DNA from: Lota lota
Taxonomy: Eukaryota > Chordata > Actinopteri > Gadiformes > Lotidae
NCBI GenBank assembly: GCA_026745465.1
Contig: JACYXH010000007.1
Coordinates: 549,501-613,500, forward strand
Length of the DNA stretch: 64,000 bases
Direction of reading: 5' to 3'
The stretch's first letter is position 1. Each line of letters begins with the position of its first letter. Positions 53,608 through 64,000 of this stretch are shown here, in pieces. The notes beneath the pieces were generated by a model. The model worked only from the letters and a program-made list of their open reading frames with translations. It ran no database searches and was not told where the DNA came from. The position numbers and the translations under genes were made by a program.

Positions 53608-56600
53608 ATGAGCTGCTTCGGCTATCGGCGGGAGCTCAGTAAATACGAAGATGTGGACGAGGACGAGCTCCTGGCGTCCCTCAGCCCAGAGGAGCTGGCC
53701 GAGCTGGAGAAGGAGCTGACGGACATTGACCCCGATGCCAACGTACCCACTGGTCTGAGACAGAGGGACCAGACAGACAAGACACCCACGGGAACCTTCA
53801 GCCGGGACGCACTCATGAAGTACTGGGAGTGCGAGACGCGGAAATTGATGGAAGATGAGATCAGTGGGGGCAGTTTTAAACCGGTGAGTTTGAATTTACT
53901 TTTGGCAGATTTGTTCCAGTTTTTCTATATTTTGAAGTTAAGGGTGCTGTGTGTAAGATTGAAGAGCTATTATTTGAGTGAAATGAATTGAGAGAATATT
54001 GAGAATATGCTTTGAGTTGACTGCGCCTGCCTTTGTATGAGCCAATACCTATGACCTCTCCTGGCTAATCTCTGACTAATCAAGGCATCTGCTCCCTGAT
54101 TGGTTTGGAGAATCCATCTTGCCTGCCAATCACAGGTGCGTGATACAAACACTTATAAATAGTGGAGAACCGTAAGGGAGGGAGGGAGCAGAGACAGAGG
54201 GGACGTTTTTTTGGTTTAGTTTCGAAATCTTGCTCTCCTCTGCTCTTTTGTGCTCTGTTTTTACAACTCACAAATCTTACCTACAGCAGCTTTAATAATA
54301 TTATCATGTATTATTCAGTAACACTTTTAAGTAGTGTAATATTACATAATAGGTACAGCCATTTGAAGGAATTTAAAATAAGTATGCAAGAGCATAGACC
54401 TTTTGTTAAACCTTTGTGAACGCTTCTGTATTGAAAATACTGTTGGGAATTAATTTGAACCGTTTTTGGAAATCAACCAATCATAGGATGGGGAACAAGA
54501 GGAATGCGTGACAGAAAACAGCAGCGAGGCAGAGGACGAAAAAGACGAAGACACCGAGAAAGAAAGAAAGAAATCTATGAATGAGAGGGAGGAAGAAGAA
54601 GATGAGAAAGAAAATGAAGACAAGGATGAAGAGGATAAAGAGAATGAGGAAGAAGAGGAGTTGGAGACAGAGGAGGAGGAAGAAGAAGAGGAGTTGGAGA
54701 CAGAGGAGGACGAAGAGGAGGAGGAAGAGTCTAACTCAAAACCAGAACAGCCAAAGTGTTCTGGAGTCAGCTCAGTCACACAGGAAGACACTCCGAGACT
54801 TTTAAAACCTCAGAGGGTGGAGCCTATTCGTGTGACTCCGCCCCCTCCAGCTGCAGACTGCAACGCCACTGGGAACCCCACCATTGTGGACGACGTTCTG
54901 GAACGTATCCTTAGCGATGACCCGGAACTAACCGAGGTCAACCTCAACAACATCGATGATATCTCACAGGTAAAGCTTGTGAGGACATATTCTCCACGTC
55001 CGCTAGCATTAGAACTTTGTAGCACAACAGGTGTGTGTGCGCCACTGTGTTGACTTAACTGCTCATCGGTAATTATGCTTGATTAGGTTCTTTGAGGTTT
55101 ACCTCAGTGTCGGCTGATTCAAGTGGCATCCATTGTTTGGTATGAGCTTCATAGCATGCTAGTGTAACAGCTACAGAAGTAACAACTTGATTGCATTCAA
55201 GATTTCAACTTGGCCTCACACAGCACAGAACATGGGCCTTATGAGGAGGACAAATTAGGAGAGTGATTAGCCAATCGTAGCATAAACCATTAGGATAAAC
55301 AAGTCAATGTATCCTAATTTGCACTCAACTCGTATTCATGTATTCAGATGTGCCACTCAAACATATCACAAGTTACATAAAATAGGCTCCAATAACAAAC
55401 CAGCCCATATTGCAAAACATATGACTATTTAGGATTCCATCATGTAGCCTTTGACGCTTTTCAGACCCACGTCATGAATGAGAAGGTAGTGCTACAGGTA
55501 GACTGCAGACACATTGAGGTCCGACACCACTACCTTTGGGTTAGGGGTCCGACACCATAACCACTAGAAACCATGCGGCCCCATATAACCATGTATCCAG
55601 ATGCCCAGGGGCTCCATCCATTAGTATAAAACTCCCCACTCTCTCCCTCAGGAGAACCTGATCCGGTTCGCCGAGGCTCTGCGGTCCAACACTCACGTGG
55701 AGACCTTCAGCCTGGCCAACACGCGAGCGGACGACCCTGTGGCCCTGGCCATCGCCAAGACGCTGTCCGAGAACTCCTCCATCGTCAGCCTCAACATCGA
55801 GTCCAACTACGTCAGCGGGAAGGGGGTGATGGCGCTGGTCCAAGCCCTCCCGCACAACCACACCCTGACCCAGCTGCGCTTCCACAACCAGAGGCACATG
55901 TGCGGAGGGCAGGTTGGTGTTCGGACGGAGGGGGATGGGGGGTTGGAGGGAGCTGGATGGACACTGGTGTCCCCGGGATGAGTACTAAAGCTATTTAAAA
56001 GCCGATTTTACCACCAGGTGTGAGGTTGGTTCGTCGTTATCCGCTTGTGACATCGCATGTGGGAGTGTCCAACTGGGATGCATGGCGGGTAAATCCAACT
56101 CCAGCCTACCGGTTGGTGCAGTGCACCAGGGAGGGGACTGAGGGTTCATGACGGGGTATCCATGGGGTATGCACACTTCAGGACGATGTCAGAAGCGGGT
56201 ACATTTTGAAATGGCTTGTGATGGAGAACAGATGGTGAAACAGATCAACTTCCCACCCGGTGGTAAAATAGGGATCCTTTAACGACGCCAGAGATGGAGT
56301 GAAAGTGGCAATATGTCGTTTGACCGTCCCTTTCTTCCTCTTCTATTAGACAAAAGAGTAGATGTGAAAATGGATAAAAAAAAAAAAAAGCTATTCCATG
56401 CAACCTCATCCCACTCTCTCAATCTCAACCCCCTATGAACACCAGTCTCACCAGCCCACCCGTCCACCTGTCTTTCAGGTGGAGATGGAGATGGTGAAGA
56501 TCCTGAGGGAGAACCACACGCTCATCAAGCTGGGCTATCAGTTCAACCTCCCCGGGCCCAGGATGAGCATGACCGGCATTCTGACCCGGAACCAGGACCG

Positions 56601-57715
56601 CCAGAGACAGAAGAGGCTGCAGGAGCAGAGACAGCAGAACCAGACGAACCAGCAGGGGGCGGCAGAGGGGGCTGTTAACCCTCGCACTACTGCACTGGTA
56701 TGAGAAGTGAAAACGTTTTGGGGAAGATGTTCAAAGGTACTGGGTTCGAACCCCAATGTCCGAAGCCATCCAACGGAAGCATCCTTGAGCAAGATGCCCT
56801 AACCTCTACCTCTAACCAATTACAGTGAATTCAGATAGGATGCATTACCGGTCACCTGCAGACACTGGGAATCAATACCAGTACATTTTGGCTGGAAGTG
56901 GAATATCCCATGGCCACTAAACTATCCCCCCCCCCTCCCCCTTAAATTTGCTTGGTTGCATTGAAACGTCCATTTATTGACCATGCTATCATTTAGCAGC
57001 GACCTGCGATAAACAGAAACATGTCATTAAGGACCAGGTAGGGGTTAGGTATACTGCTCTAGGTTAGGCCGCAGATGCTGGGGATCAAACCCACTACCTT
57101 TCGGCTTGGAATCAAACATTCTAGCCACTACTATCATCGTGTCCCCTTGACATGCCCCCTCATCGACAGTTGTTGAAATACAATGCTAACTCCCTCTTCT
57201 CGCCGTCTCTGCAGAAAAGCAAGAGCACTTCCTCTCCCCTGGCCTCCCCCTGGTCCTCACCCAAACTCCCTCGGAACAGCAGCAACGCGGCATCCAAAAC
57301 CCAGTCTCCGCATCCTCCCCCACCACCGCCTCCCCCTCCTCCCCCGCCTCCCCCACTGCCTCACCGGGAGGAGGAAGAGGCCGCCTTCAAGAAGACAAAG
57401 ACGGCGAAGCCCACCAGGATGATCGCGGCGGTGATCCGGGCGCACGAGGAGGGAGGCGGGGGGAGCGGGGGGGAGCTGAGGAAGCAGAGGGGGGAAGGGA
57501 AGAGGAAGAAAGGGAAGAAGAGCAAGGAGAAGAGGGGGGGCGCGATGGGGGAGACCGGGAGCATTCTGAAGGAGCTGAAGAACGCGTTGCGGCCCGTGGG
57601 GTCGGACCGGCGAGGGGAGGAGGGGGCCGGCAGCCGACCCTCCACGCCCCTGAGGTCGGCCCACGACCAGCTGATGGAGTCCATCCGCTGTAGCAGCCTG
57701 AGGAGCCTGAAGCGG
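53608..57715 (+). CDS. lmod2: Leiomodin 2 (last short exon not located)
   Basis: Five plus-strand exons in phase 0: 53608-53883, 54487-54969, 55652-55912, 56479-56697 and 57215-57715, 580 codons in all. Exon 1 has the tropomyosin/actin-binding start ([20 protein letters not shown]) and [16 protein letters not shown]. Exon 2 has a Glu/Asp-rich stretch, then the start of the leucine-rich repeats ([12 protein letters not shown]). Exons 3-4 continue them ([30 protein letters not shown]). Exon 5 has polyproline and a WH2-like end ([14 protein letters not shown], then [15 protein letters not shown]). Leiomodins nucleate and lengthen actin filaments at sarcomere pointed ends. Human LMOD2 ends a few residues after the matching K-R, so a tiny last exon is missing here. 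A GA microsatellite starts just after the donor at 57716. LMOD2 is preferred over LMOD1/3 by sequence and by asb15/wasl synteny. Confidence 0.92.
53941..54293. mobile_element. MITE-like element in lmod2 intron 1
   Basis: The left end 'ggtgctgtgtgtaagatt' and right end 'aatcttacctacagcagc' are inverted repeats with two mismatches. The 350-bp interior is non-coding. The right end, read in reverse, starts like a repeat family common in fish genomes (aaagctgctgtaggtaagat). Confidence 0.7.
55490..55570 (+). repeat. SINE-like dispersed repeat fragment
   Basis: 'ctacaggtagactgcagaca' followed by degraded 'ccgacaccataaccactag'. Confidence 0.45.
56735..56930. repeat. Two SINE-like copies in inverted orientation
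   Basis: A minus copy (56735-56840, 'ggttcgaaccccaatgtccg', 'ccttgagcaagatgcccta') is followed by a plus copy (about 56845-56930, 'ctgcagacactgggaatca'). They lie in the lmod2 intron before the last located exon. Confidence 0.6.
56985..57140 (+). repeat. SINE-like dispersed repeat copy
   Basis: 'acatgtcattaaggaccagg', 'gccgcagatgctggggatca' and 'aacccactacctttcggct', ending about 75 bases before the acceptor at 57214. Confidence 0.65.
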
Positions 57716-57730
57716 GTGAGCGAGCATGGC

Positions 57731-57835
<105 letters not shown>

Positions 57836-60224
57836 CCGCGGAGCCACAGACAGGAACGACGGTAGTGTAACAGAGAGAGAAGGAAATGGGCGGAACTAGA
57901 GACAGGAAGTAGCACGGTGAAGAGAGGGGAGGGGATAGAGCTAGCGACAGGAAGTACAGTAGTGAAATTTAATAACATGGACACAGGTGAACAGGATCAT
58001 TAATCAACACAGGTGGTTGGAATCACACAAACAAAGCCAGAGAGGAAAGGAGTTCACGGAGTTGGGGTAGGATGGGGCCTACATGGCAACTTGCGAAGTG
58101 CCAAATTGTCTTTCTAGCTGTGGCCAACATTTCTCAACTTCTGATTGGTGTCCTCTTGGGACTTCAGGGTGAACGAGTACCCTGATTTGTCATCTTTAGC
58201 GCGAGGGTCAGCTGTCGCTGTCGCTATCAGAAGACTATTACAGTCTCATGAGGATTCTCTCATCTCTGTGACATTATGTTAGCATCAAAGGTAATGATGG
58301 ACATAGACGTTTAGATGCTCACACAATGGCTTGAGTGTATTGATAAAAGAGAAGACGATGTAAAAGTTGTTCTACAAAAGAACACTTATTATGACAACAA
58401 CTAAGCTACGAAATATACAAATACAGGTACATAAGTAATCTGACAATGTGAATAGCACACCAGGTGAGACCATTTGCACTAAAATGCTTTTATTATTATT
58501 TTATGTGCAGAATCAGTGCAAATATGTGAACTCCACTGGACCCAATGGCACGCTTTAATTGCGACACATTCCTTTGCATAGACAGAGGTTTGTGTGTTGT
58601 TTTCTTCCCCAATGGCAAAAGGCCCATGGTGTCTGAGCCAATCACTGTAGTTTGCTCGTTAATCACCGTAGAAACCGCAGAAACAGACAAAACAAGACAA
58701 TCTCCACCACCCAACATGGTGGCACAGGGACAAGAGAGATAAAAAGAGAAACGAGAGAGGGTAAGAGAGAGCGAGCCCCAGTTTGGAAAATGCAATTGTC
58801 AGCAGGGCGGTCGACCAGAACAGGAAATCGAGACAGAAAAAGGGACAGATTCACAAACACAAAGACAGCTCATTACAGACAAAGTAATTTGATGTGGCAA
58901 CAAATTGATGTGACGGCCTATTATTATTCTTAATAACATAATAATTAGTCAGGAGTTATTATATGTTTATTATTTTGTGTGGTTAAGGATGTTGAATAAA
59001 ACAGTTTTAGTCTTTAGAAACGTTTGCTAGCCTAATGCTTTAGCATTGAGCTAGCTAAAACAAGACAGTGGAAAATCAGCGGTGACCTCGGACAGCGGGG
59101 TCGCAGAGCTGTGAAATTCCAGACACTCTACATGTCTATTAATAGGAGTGCTTCATGAAAGCTTTGATAAAAAAGACCTTGCTCGTTACCACAACACAAA
59201 ACAGCCCTTCGCCAACAACGCAGCTAGCTAACCACTCCAGTTGTTGGTGAGGGCCTTGTTTTTTTTTTATCTAGCATCTTTCTATTGGCCAGGTTCAAGC
59301 AAGATTACCCTAACATGTTATGTATTTAGTTTTGTAAGTCTTAAGTAGTAACTTTATATGTATTCTTATTGTATTTTTTCCCTTCTCTTCCTTTCCTTGA
59401 ATATGACGTGCTGAATTTTCAGGTGCAACAGCCACAAGATCTTCAGTAATCGATTGAAGAATTATATGGAAATATGACTTTTTGAATACAAGAACACGTA
59501 AAGTACAGGTAACCATAAAGGATAACCACCAAGTCACTGCAATCGACAAGGAGCAAATCTTTCTATTAATGATAAAAAAAATTATACTGGATTTCTGCAC
59601 TGGAATATTATTAGTACACTTCAACAATCTATTTGTATTTTCTAGGACGCCCATTTAGAAGATTTTTCTTTTGTGTCAAATTAATTTTTTGGACTATAAT
59701 TGCTGTTTTTATAAAGGACTACACTCTTGTAAAATTGTATATATGTGGTTGAATTGTACACTCAACAACAGGCAGGCATTTTTGCTGAACGTATACAACG
59801 TTAATCATCACATGTGCTAGTCGAATCTGTCGCCCGGGTAGTTCTATAGGGTAGAGTACAGAGTCACACTACTTCTCTTACAAGATAAATCATAAAGGGT
59901 TCGCTTAATTCTGCTCAATACAAGTAAAACCATATGTGAAATGGCACGGTGAAGTGCATGCAAATAAGTCAGTAAATAAAGTGAAAATGCATCATACAAT
60001 AGTAACACGTTTGTTTGGGATCCTCGAACTAACTTGCCTATTACTTCCTGAGTAACAGAAGAAAACAAATAACAAAAAACAAAACCCATCGTAGGCCTGG
60101 AAACTGGAAAGAGGTCACAGTGGGTCCCTTTCCTGAGAGACTATTCTGGACAGAGGACTAGCTTCTCTGGATCAAGACCAATTCCAAAAGGTTGGGTCCC
60201 AGATGAGGAGATCCAGAATATATC

Positions 60225-60290
60225 ACGGTGGGGTGGGGTGGGGTGGGGGGGTGGGTGAGGGGGGGGGGGGGGGGGGGGGGGGGTGAGGGG
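60225..60290. repeat. GGGGT repeat and poly-G tract
   Basis: ggggt repeats run into a G-run of more than 20 bases. The other strand is C-rich. Confidence 0.9.
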
Positions 60291-60986
60291 GTGAGCTAGA
60301 GAAAAATAATGGCCTAGGTGAGAGAGAGACAGAGAAAGAGACACACAGAGTGAGACTAACGGGAGTGAGAGACTAATAGAGGGTGAGAAAGTGTGTGTGT
60401 GTGTGTGTGAGAGAGACACACACACACAGACAATCACACACAGAGAGAGACAGAGAGCGAGAGAGCGAGAATCCGAGGTTAACATTATCACCATCATAAA
60501 TCTCATTATAATCCTGTTTGGGTGTCTTGGAAAGTTTCCCTGTCAGTTTACACCACAGAACCGCAGCTGTCCAGAGACTAGTTCGCAGAGATATGCATAC
60601 TCATTCTCTACACCAGGGGTCCCTCCCTCTTGGACTTCGACATTTCAAACGTTTTTGCGGAACCCAGCACCCTTAAAATGCGGTGTTTTGGGACCCATCC
60701 ATAACCCAATTATCAAAAGAAGCCATACCATGATGCATTCGTACCTATAGCTATTGAAGTAACTATGCATTTGATCAGACAAAATGCCACACACATTGTG
60801 TTTATAACGCAAAAAATACAAAAAGTTTTGCGGTTCAATCATTTGGTAGACCACCTTCAGTATTCTCGCGGGCCACTGGAGGTCAGAGGCCCGAAGGAGC
60901 GAAGGAGACACAGTGGTGTTGCTAGGGCGCCATCTTCAGTTTCTACATGGAACTGCTAGTCAAGTCCTTTCACTATTGTGTGCTGT

Positions 60987-61076
60987 ATTTTTTCCAAAGT
61001 GGCAAGACCCTGAACTATGACCTTTGCATGGGCCGATGTTAATACCATGCTCCACCAAACGAGCTAGACAGGACCT
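60987..61076 (-). repeat. tRNA-headed SINE, copy B
   Basis: Reverse-complement copy of the element at 43917-44006, with few differences over about 90 bases (for example 'gggccgatgttaataccatg'). Confidence 0.7.
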
Positions 61077-63481
61077 CTCTGTTGAACTCTCACTCACTCA
61101 GTACACCTTTTTAATTCCGTTGGCGCTTTCATCTTCAACGATATTATCGACCTCCTTTTAAAAAAGTGATTTTAATCTACTTGGACTAAGCCCTTTGGTT
61201 GGACTTCAAGAGCAGAACTGACTTTGATCTACTTAATAATACTGTGCTATATTGCCTCACTGGAGGTAGCTGCGAAAGGAATCGACATTGGACCATCACT
61301 GCTTGCACCAGAATCTGAAGTACAGCATACATGTTTTTATCATGTTAGACTACCATCATATTTGTAAAATAGAGTACGTTACAATTAAACGATTGAGCAC
61401 ATCCTTTTCTGCTAAATGACTAAATTCGGATAATATTTTAGGGGCAGGTCAGAGTTAGGACATCTTGCTCAGGGATGCCTACAAGTGCCACAATACAACT
61501 CATTTACTCAAACAACCACTGGAACAGCCATGAGTCTATACTACACACAGCACTATACTACTATACACTACAGCTATTATTCAACTGCTAATATGGACCG
61601 TGAGCTGGGTTTAGACCGCCGTGAGACCGGTTAGTTTACGCAGTACTAGACCTGCTCTGTACTAAAGCTCCTGAAGTTTGTATCTAAACCAAGACAAACA
61701 AGTTAAAACCAGTGTCATCATCCATAGCAAAGACATGCAAGGTGTTCTATTACAAAAGGTACAGTTGCTAAAACAAAATGTTCTATTATAAAAGGTACAG
61801 TTGCTAAAACAAAATGTTCCATTACAAAGGTATAGTTGCTAAAACAAAATGAACAATGTAGAATGACAAGTATTTTTATTTATTTTTTGAAAATATAATG
61901 GTGCCAACAGCGCAGAAAATGGAAGAGTGGAAAATCAATAAATCACTCAGGACTAATTACAGAGCTAGTCATTGGGCCCAAAAACATGGCTGGACTCGAA
62001 AATCAAAGAAATGAAAAAAAAGAAAGAAATAACAGTGAGATGTGCATTCATTGCTGAACACAGCAGCCATGATGATATAAAATGTTGAATTATGACACTT
62101 TATGGTTACATGAAGTTTTATCAAGTCAGTTTGTATCAACAAACCCTGATAGAGTCTTGACAGCGGAATCATAGAAAAATAAAGGAGCTGTAATAGTTCC
62201 TTCAAAGGTTTTAGGGATTTGAAGCAGTCTCTACTGGTTTTTGACGCAAGATATCCACTTTGCATGATAACCTTGTTACCCCAGAAATTATGCATATTAT
62301 CTCTTTACTTTACTATCTCTTTACTTTGTATACTTACTATGGTTGAAGTACAATCGTTCAACAAGATTACTCTGATATTTTGGTTTCTATTCATAACCCG
62401 TTAGCATATAGCCCAATTCTAAAGCAAAAAATGTTTTTCTATTAAATGACATTTTCTATTTTAGGTTTTACACAATGTACTTAACCTCTAGATTAAAACA
62501 AAAACCAAAAATACCAAAAAAACTAGTTTAGAAAAGAAAAAAGTATTACATCTGTAGTGTGTGACAAAAGTAAAAGTAAAAATAAAAAATACAATCCCAT
62601 TAAATTCACAGACAGCCAACAGTTATGGTGCGGCACACCCTGTGTATACGTGTTAATGCATAGTTGGATGTGTACTGGTTAAATGCATGACGAGGTGTGG
62701 TTTACCTTGATAGTGAAGTGTAGGTACGATCCGCTGAGATATGGACATGAAACTATCCCATAGTCATGCAGAGTCTTCCACTTTCCGTTTGCGCAAAAAT
62801 ATAACAAGACTCAGAACTCTGGAGCAACATTTACAATTGATAAACGGATAAAGCTAAATATTCAGGAGAAAAAGAGACCTTTTTTCCTTCTTCTTCCTGT
62901 GTTTTAAGAAAATAAGAGTGCTAAACTAGGATCATTTTTCGAATAAGTAAAAATAAACTACAGAGCAATTGGATATGAAAATAGTCTTGTTGAATAACTT
63001 TTGTTTCCCGATTAACAACAATTGTTTCTTTACTAACCCCTCCACCAAATCACTTATCTAAACAAGAAAAATAAACTCTAGCTCGAGAGACCATTTGATG
63101 TCATGATTGCACGTGTCAATCTGGGGAATGGAAGGAGGGTTGTAAATTGCATGATAAAGTAAGGGTGGGGGCAGAGGACAATACACATCAGTATCCATCA
63201 CCAGGAAGAGGAAAGGCAACAAAATATCAGGAAAGAGAATAAGAAAGGACAAGAATAGAAAAATAAGAAAAAAGTTGTTACAGTAGGATACCAGATAGAC
63301 ATATTTACAGATTAAACAGCGTATTGCACAGATTAATAACAAAAAAGAAGAAGCTTAAAGGCAACAAAAATATACAGCAAATCATTGGAACATTTACATT
63401 TATAATCTGAATGTGAAAGATCTTTTCCTGTTATTAGTGTTGTAATAATCATCTGGGAAGGGGTTGGGTGGATAAGGAACA

Positions 63482-63932
63482 CTAGTCTTCCCATTCGTCA
63501 TCATCCTCAAAGTCCTCATCTTCGTCATCATCATCATCCTCATCTAGATCAGACAAAGGAAAACAGCAAGATGGTGAAACTTTCTTCACATGCTGGTTAA
63601 TGTAGCACCATGGATATAGACATTAACACTCACCGAATAAGGCATTAGGACTTAGTCAAATTAATTATATATTGTGTGTCAAACTGTGATTTTTTAAAGA
63701 AAATGTGTTAATTGAAATAAAAATCAAACAAAATACTATTAAAATGGAAGGTAAATATACGTCTGTCACGTCTCTCTTGGCTTGAGTGAGTGAGTGAGTG
63801 AGTGAGTGAGTGAGTGCACGTACCTGAGGAGTGGATGGCCTTGCTCCTCTTCTGCATCACCTCCATAAGGGCCCCTACGATGCCCGCAGAGGGGGCCGCG
63901 GCGTTGGGGGCCGGCTCTGGGCCCTCGTCCCT
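63482..63932 (-). CDS. wasl: Neural Wiskott-Aldrich syndrome protein (N-WASP), C-terminal exons
   Basis: Two minus-strand coding exons are present: 63932-63824 and 63543-63482, joined in phase 1, with stop TAG at 63484-63482. The first encodes the connector end SGIVGALMEVMQKRSKAIHS, identical in style to human WASL. The second is the acidic tail ending DFEDDDEWED, whose penultimate-region Trp binds the Arp2/3 complex. N-WASP activates Arp2/3-driven branched actin assembly downstream of CDC42 and PIP2. The rest of the gene (WH1, basic, GBD, proline-rich, WH2) lies beyond the right edge. The head of this gene points away from lmod2, as in the human ASB15-LMOD2-WASL block. Confidence 0.95.
63783..63816 (-). 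repeat. (GAGT)n repeat beside a wasl donor
   Basis: About eight tetranucleotide units lying a few bases into the intron after the wasl exon at 63824. In the transcript sense it reads actc repeats. Confidence 0.92.
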
Positions 63933-64000
63933 CTGCACCGACACGACACAACCACAGAGGTTAACCACAGTGGCCTGGCGCGCCCCCACTCAAAACTCCC

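Overview
The window is vertebrate nuclear DNA, almost certainly from a ray-finned (teleost) fish. Genes are split into many short exons with GT-AG introns. Introns are compact, dinucleotide microsatellites are very dense, and copies of a fish-type SINE and several MITE-like elements recur. The density of (CA)n, (TG)n and (GA)n tracts recalls cod-like fishes, but that is only an impression. All gene names rest on my reading of the spliced protein sequences, not on database searches.

Layout, left to right. (1) The first exons of an anoctamin-6-like scramblase/channel gene (ano6) on the minus strand, running off the left edge. (2) A complete 16-coding-exon ints13/asun gene (Integrator subunit 13/Asunder) on the plus strand, 6832-16040. 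(3) On the minus strand, 22124-16960, a dystroglycan-like locus whose domain order matches the alpha-dystroglycan part of DAG1. Its frame changes repeatedly, several times at G/C homopolymers, and no C-terminal membrane part is visible, so it is probably a decayed or secreted-type paralogue. (4) A minus-strand gene, 32229-27118, joining a TIN2-type N-terminal domain to eleven C2H2 zinc fingers. (5) A complete kit-ligand (stem cell factor) gene, minus strand, 41725-34914. (6) asb15 (ankyrin repeat/SOCS box), plus strand, 44757-51907. (7) lmod2 (leiomodin 2), plus strand, from 53608. (8) The last two coding exons of wasl (N-WASP), minus strand, at the right edge. The order asb15-lmod2-wasl matches the human ASB15-LMOD2-WASL block, which supports all three names.

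Functionally, lmod2 (actin nucleation in striated muscle), asb15 (muscle-expressed E3 ligase adaptor) and wasl (Arp2/3 activation) form an old conserved neighbourhood. The other genes appear to be neighbours by position only.

The most notable structures are tandem duplications that each copy the 3' end of an exon together with its 5' splice site: 54-bp units in asb15, 72-bp units in asb15 and one 93-bp unit in ints13. All three periods are multiples of three, and the 54-bp array stays open in the gene's reading frame, so it could supply alternative donors that add 18 or 36 residues. The dystroglycan-like locus and the TIN2-domain/zinc-finger fusion are the most unusual genes.
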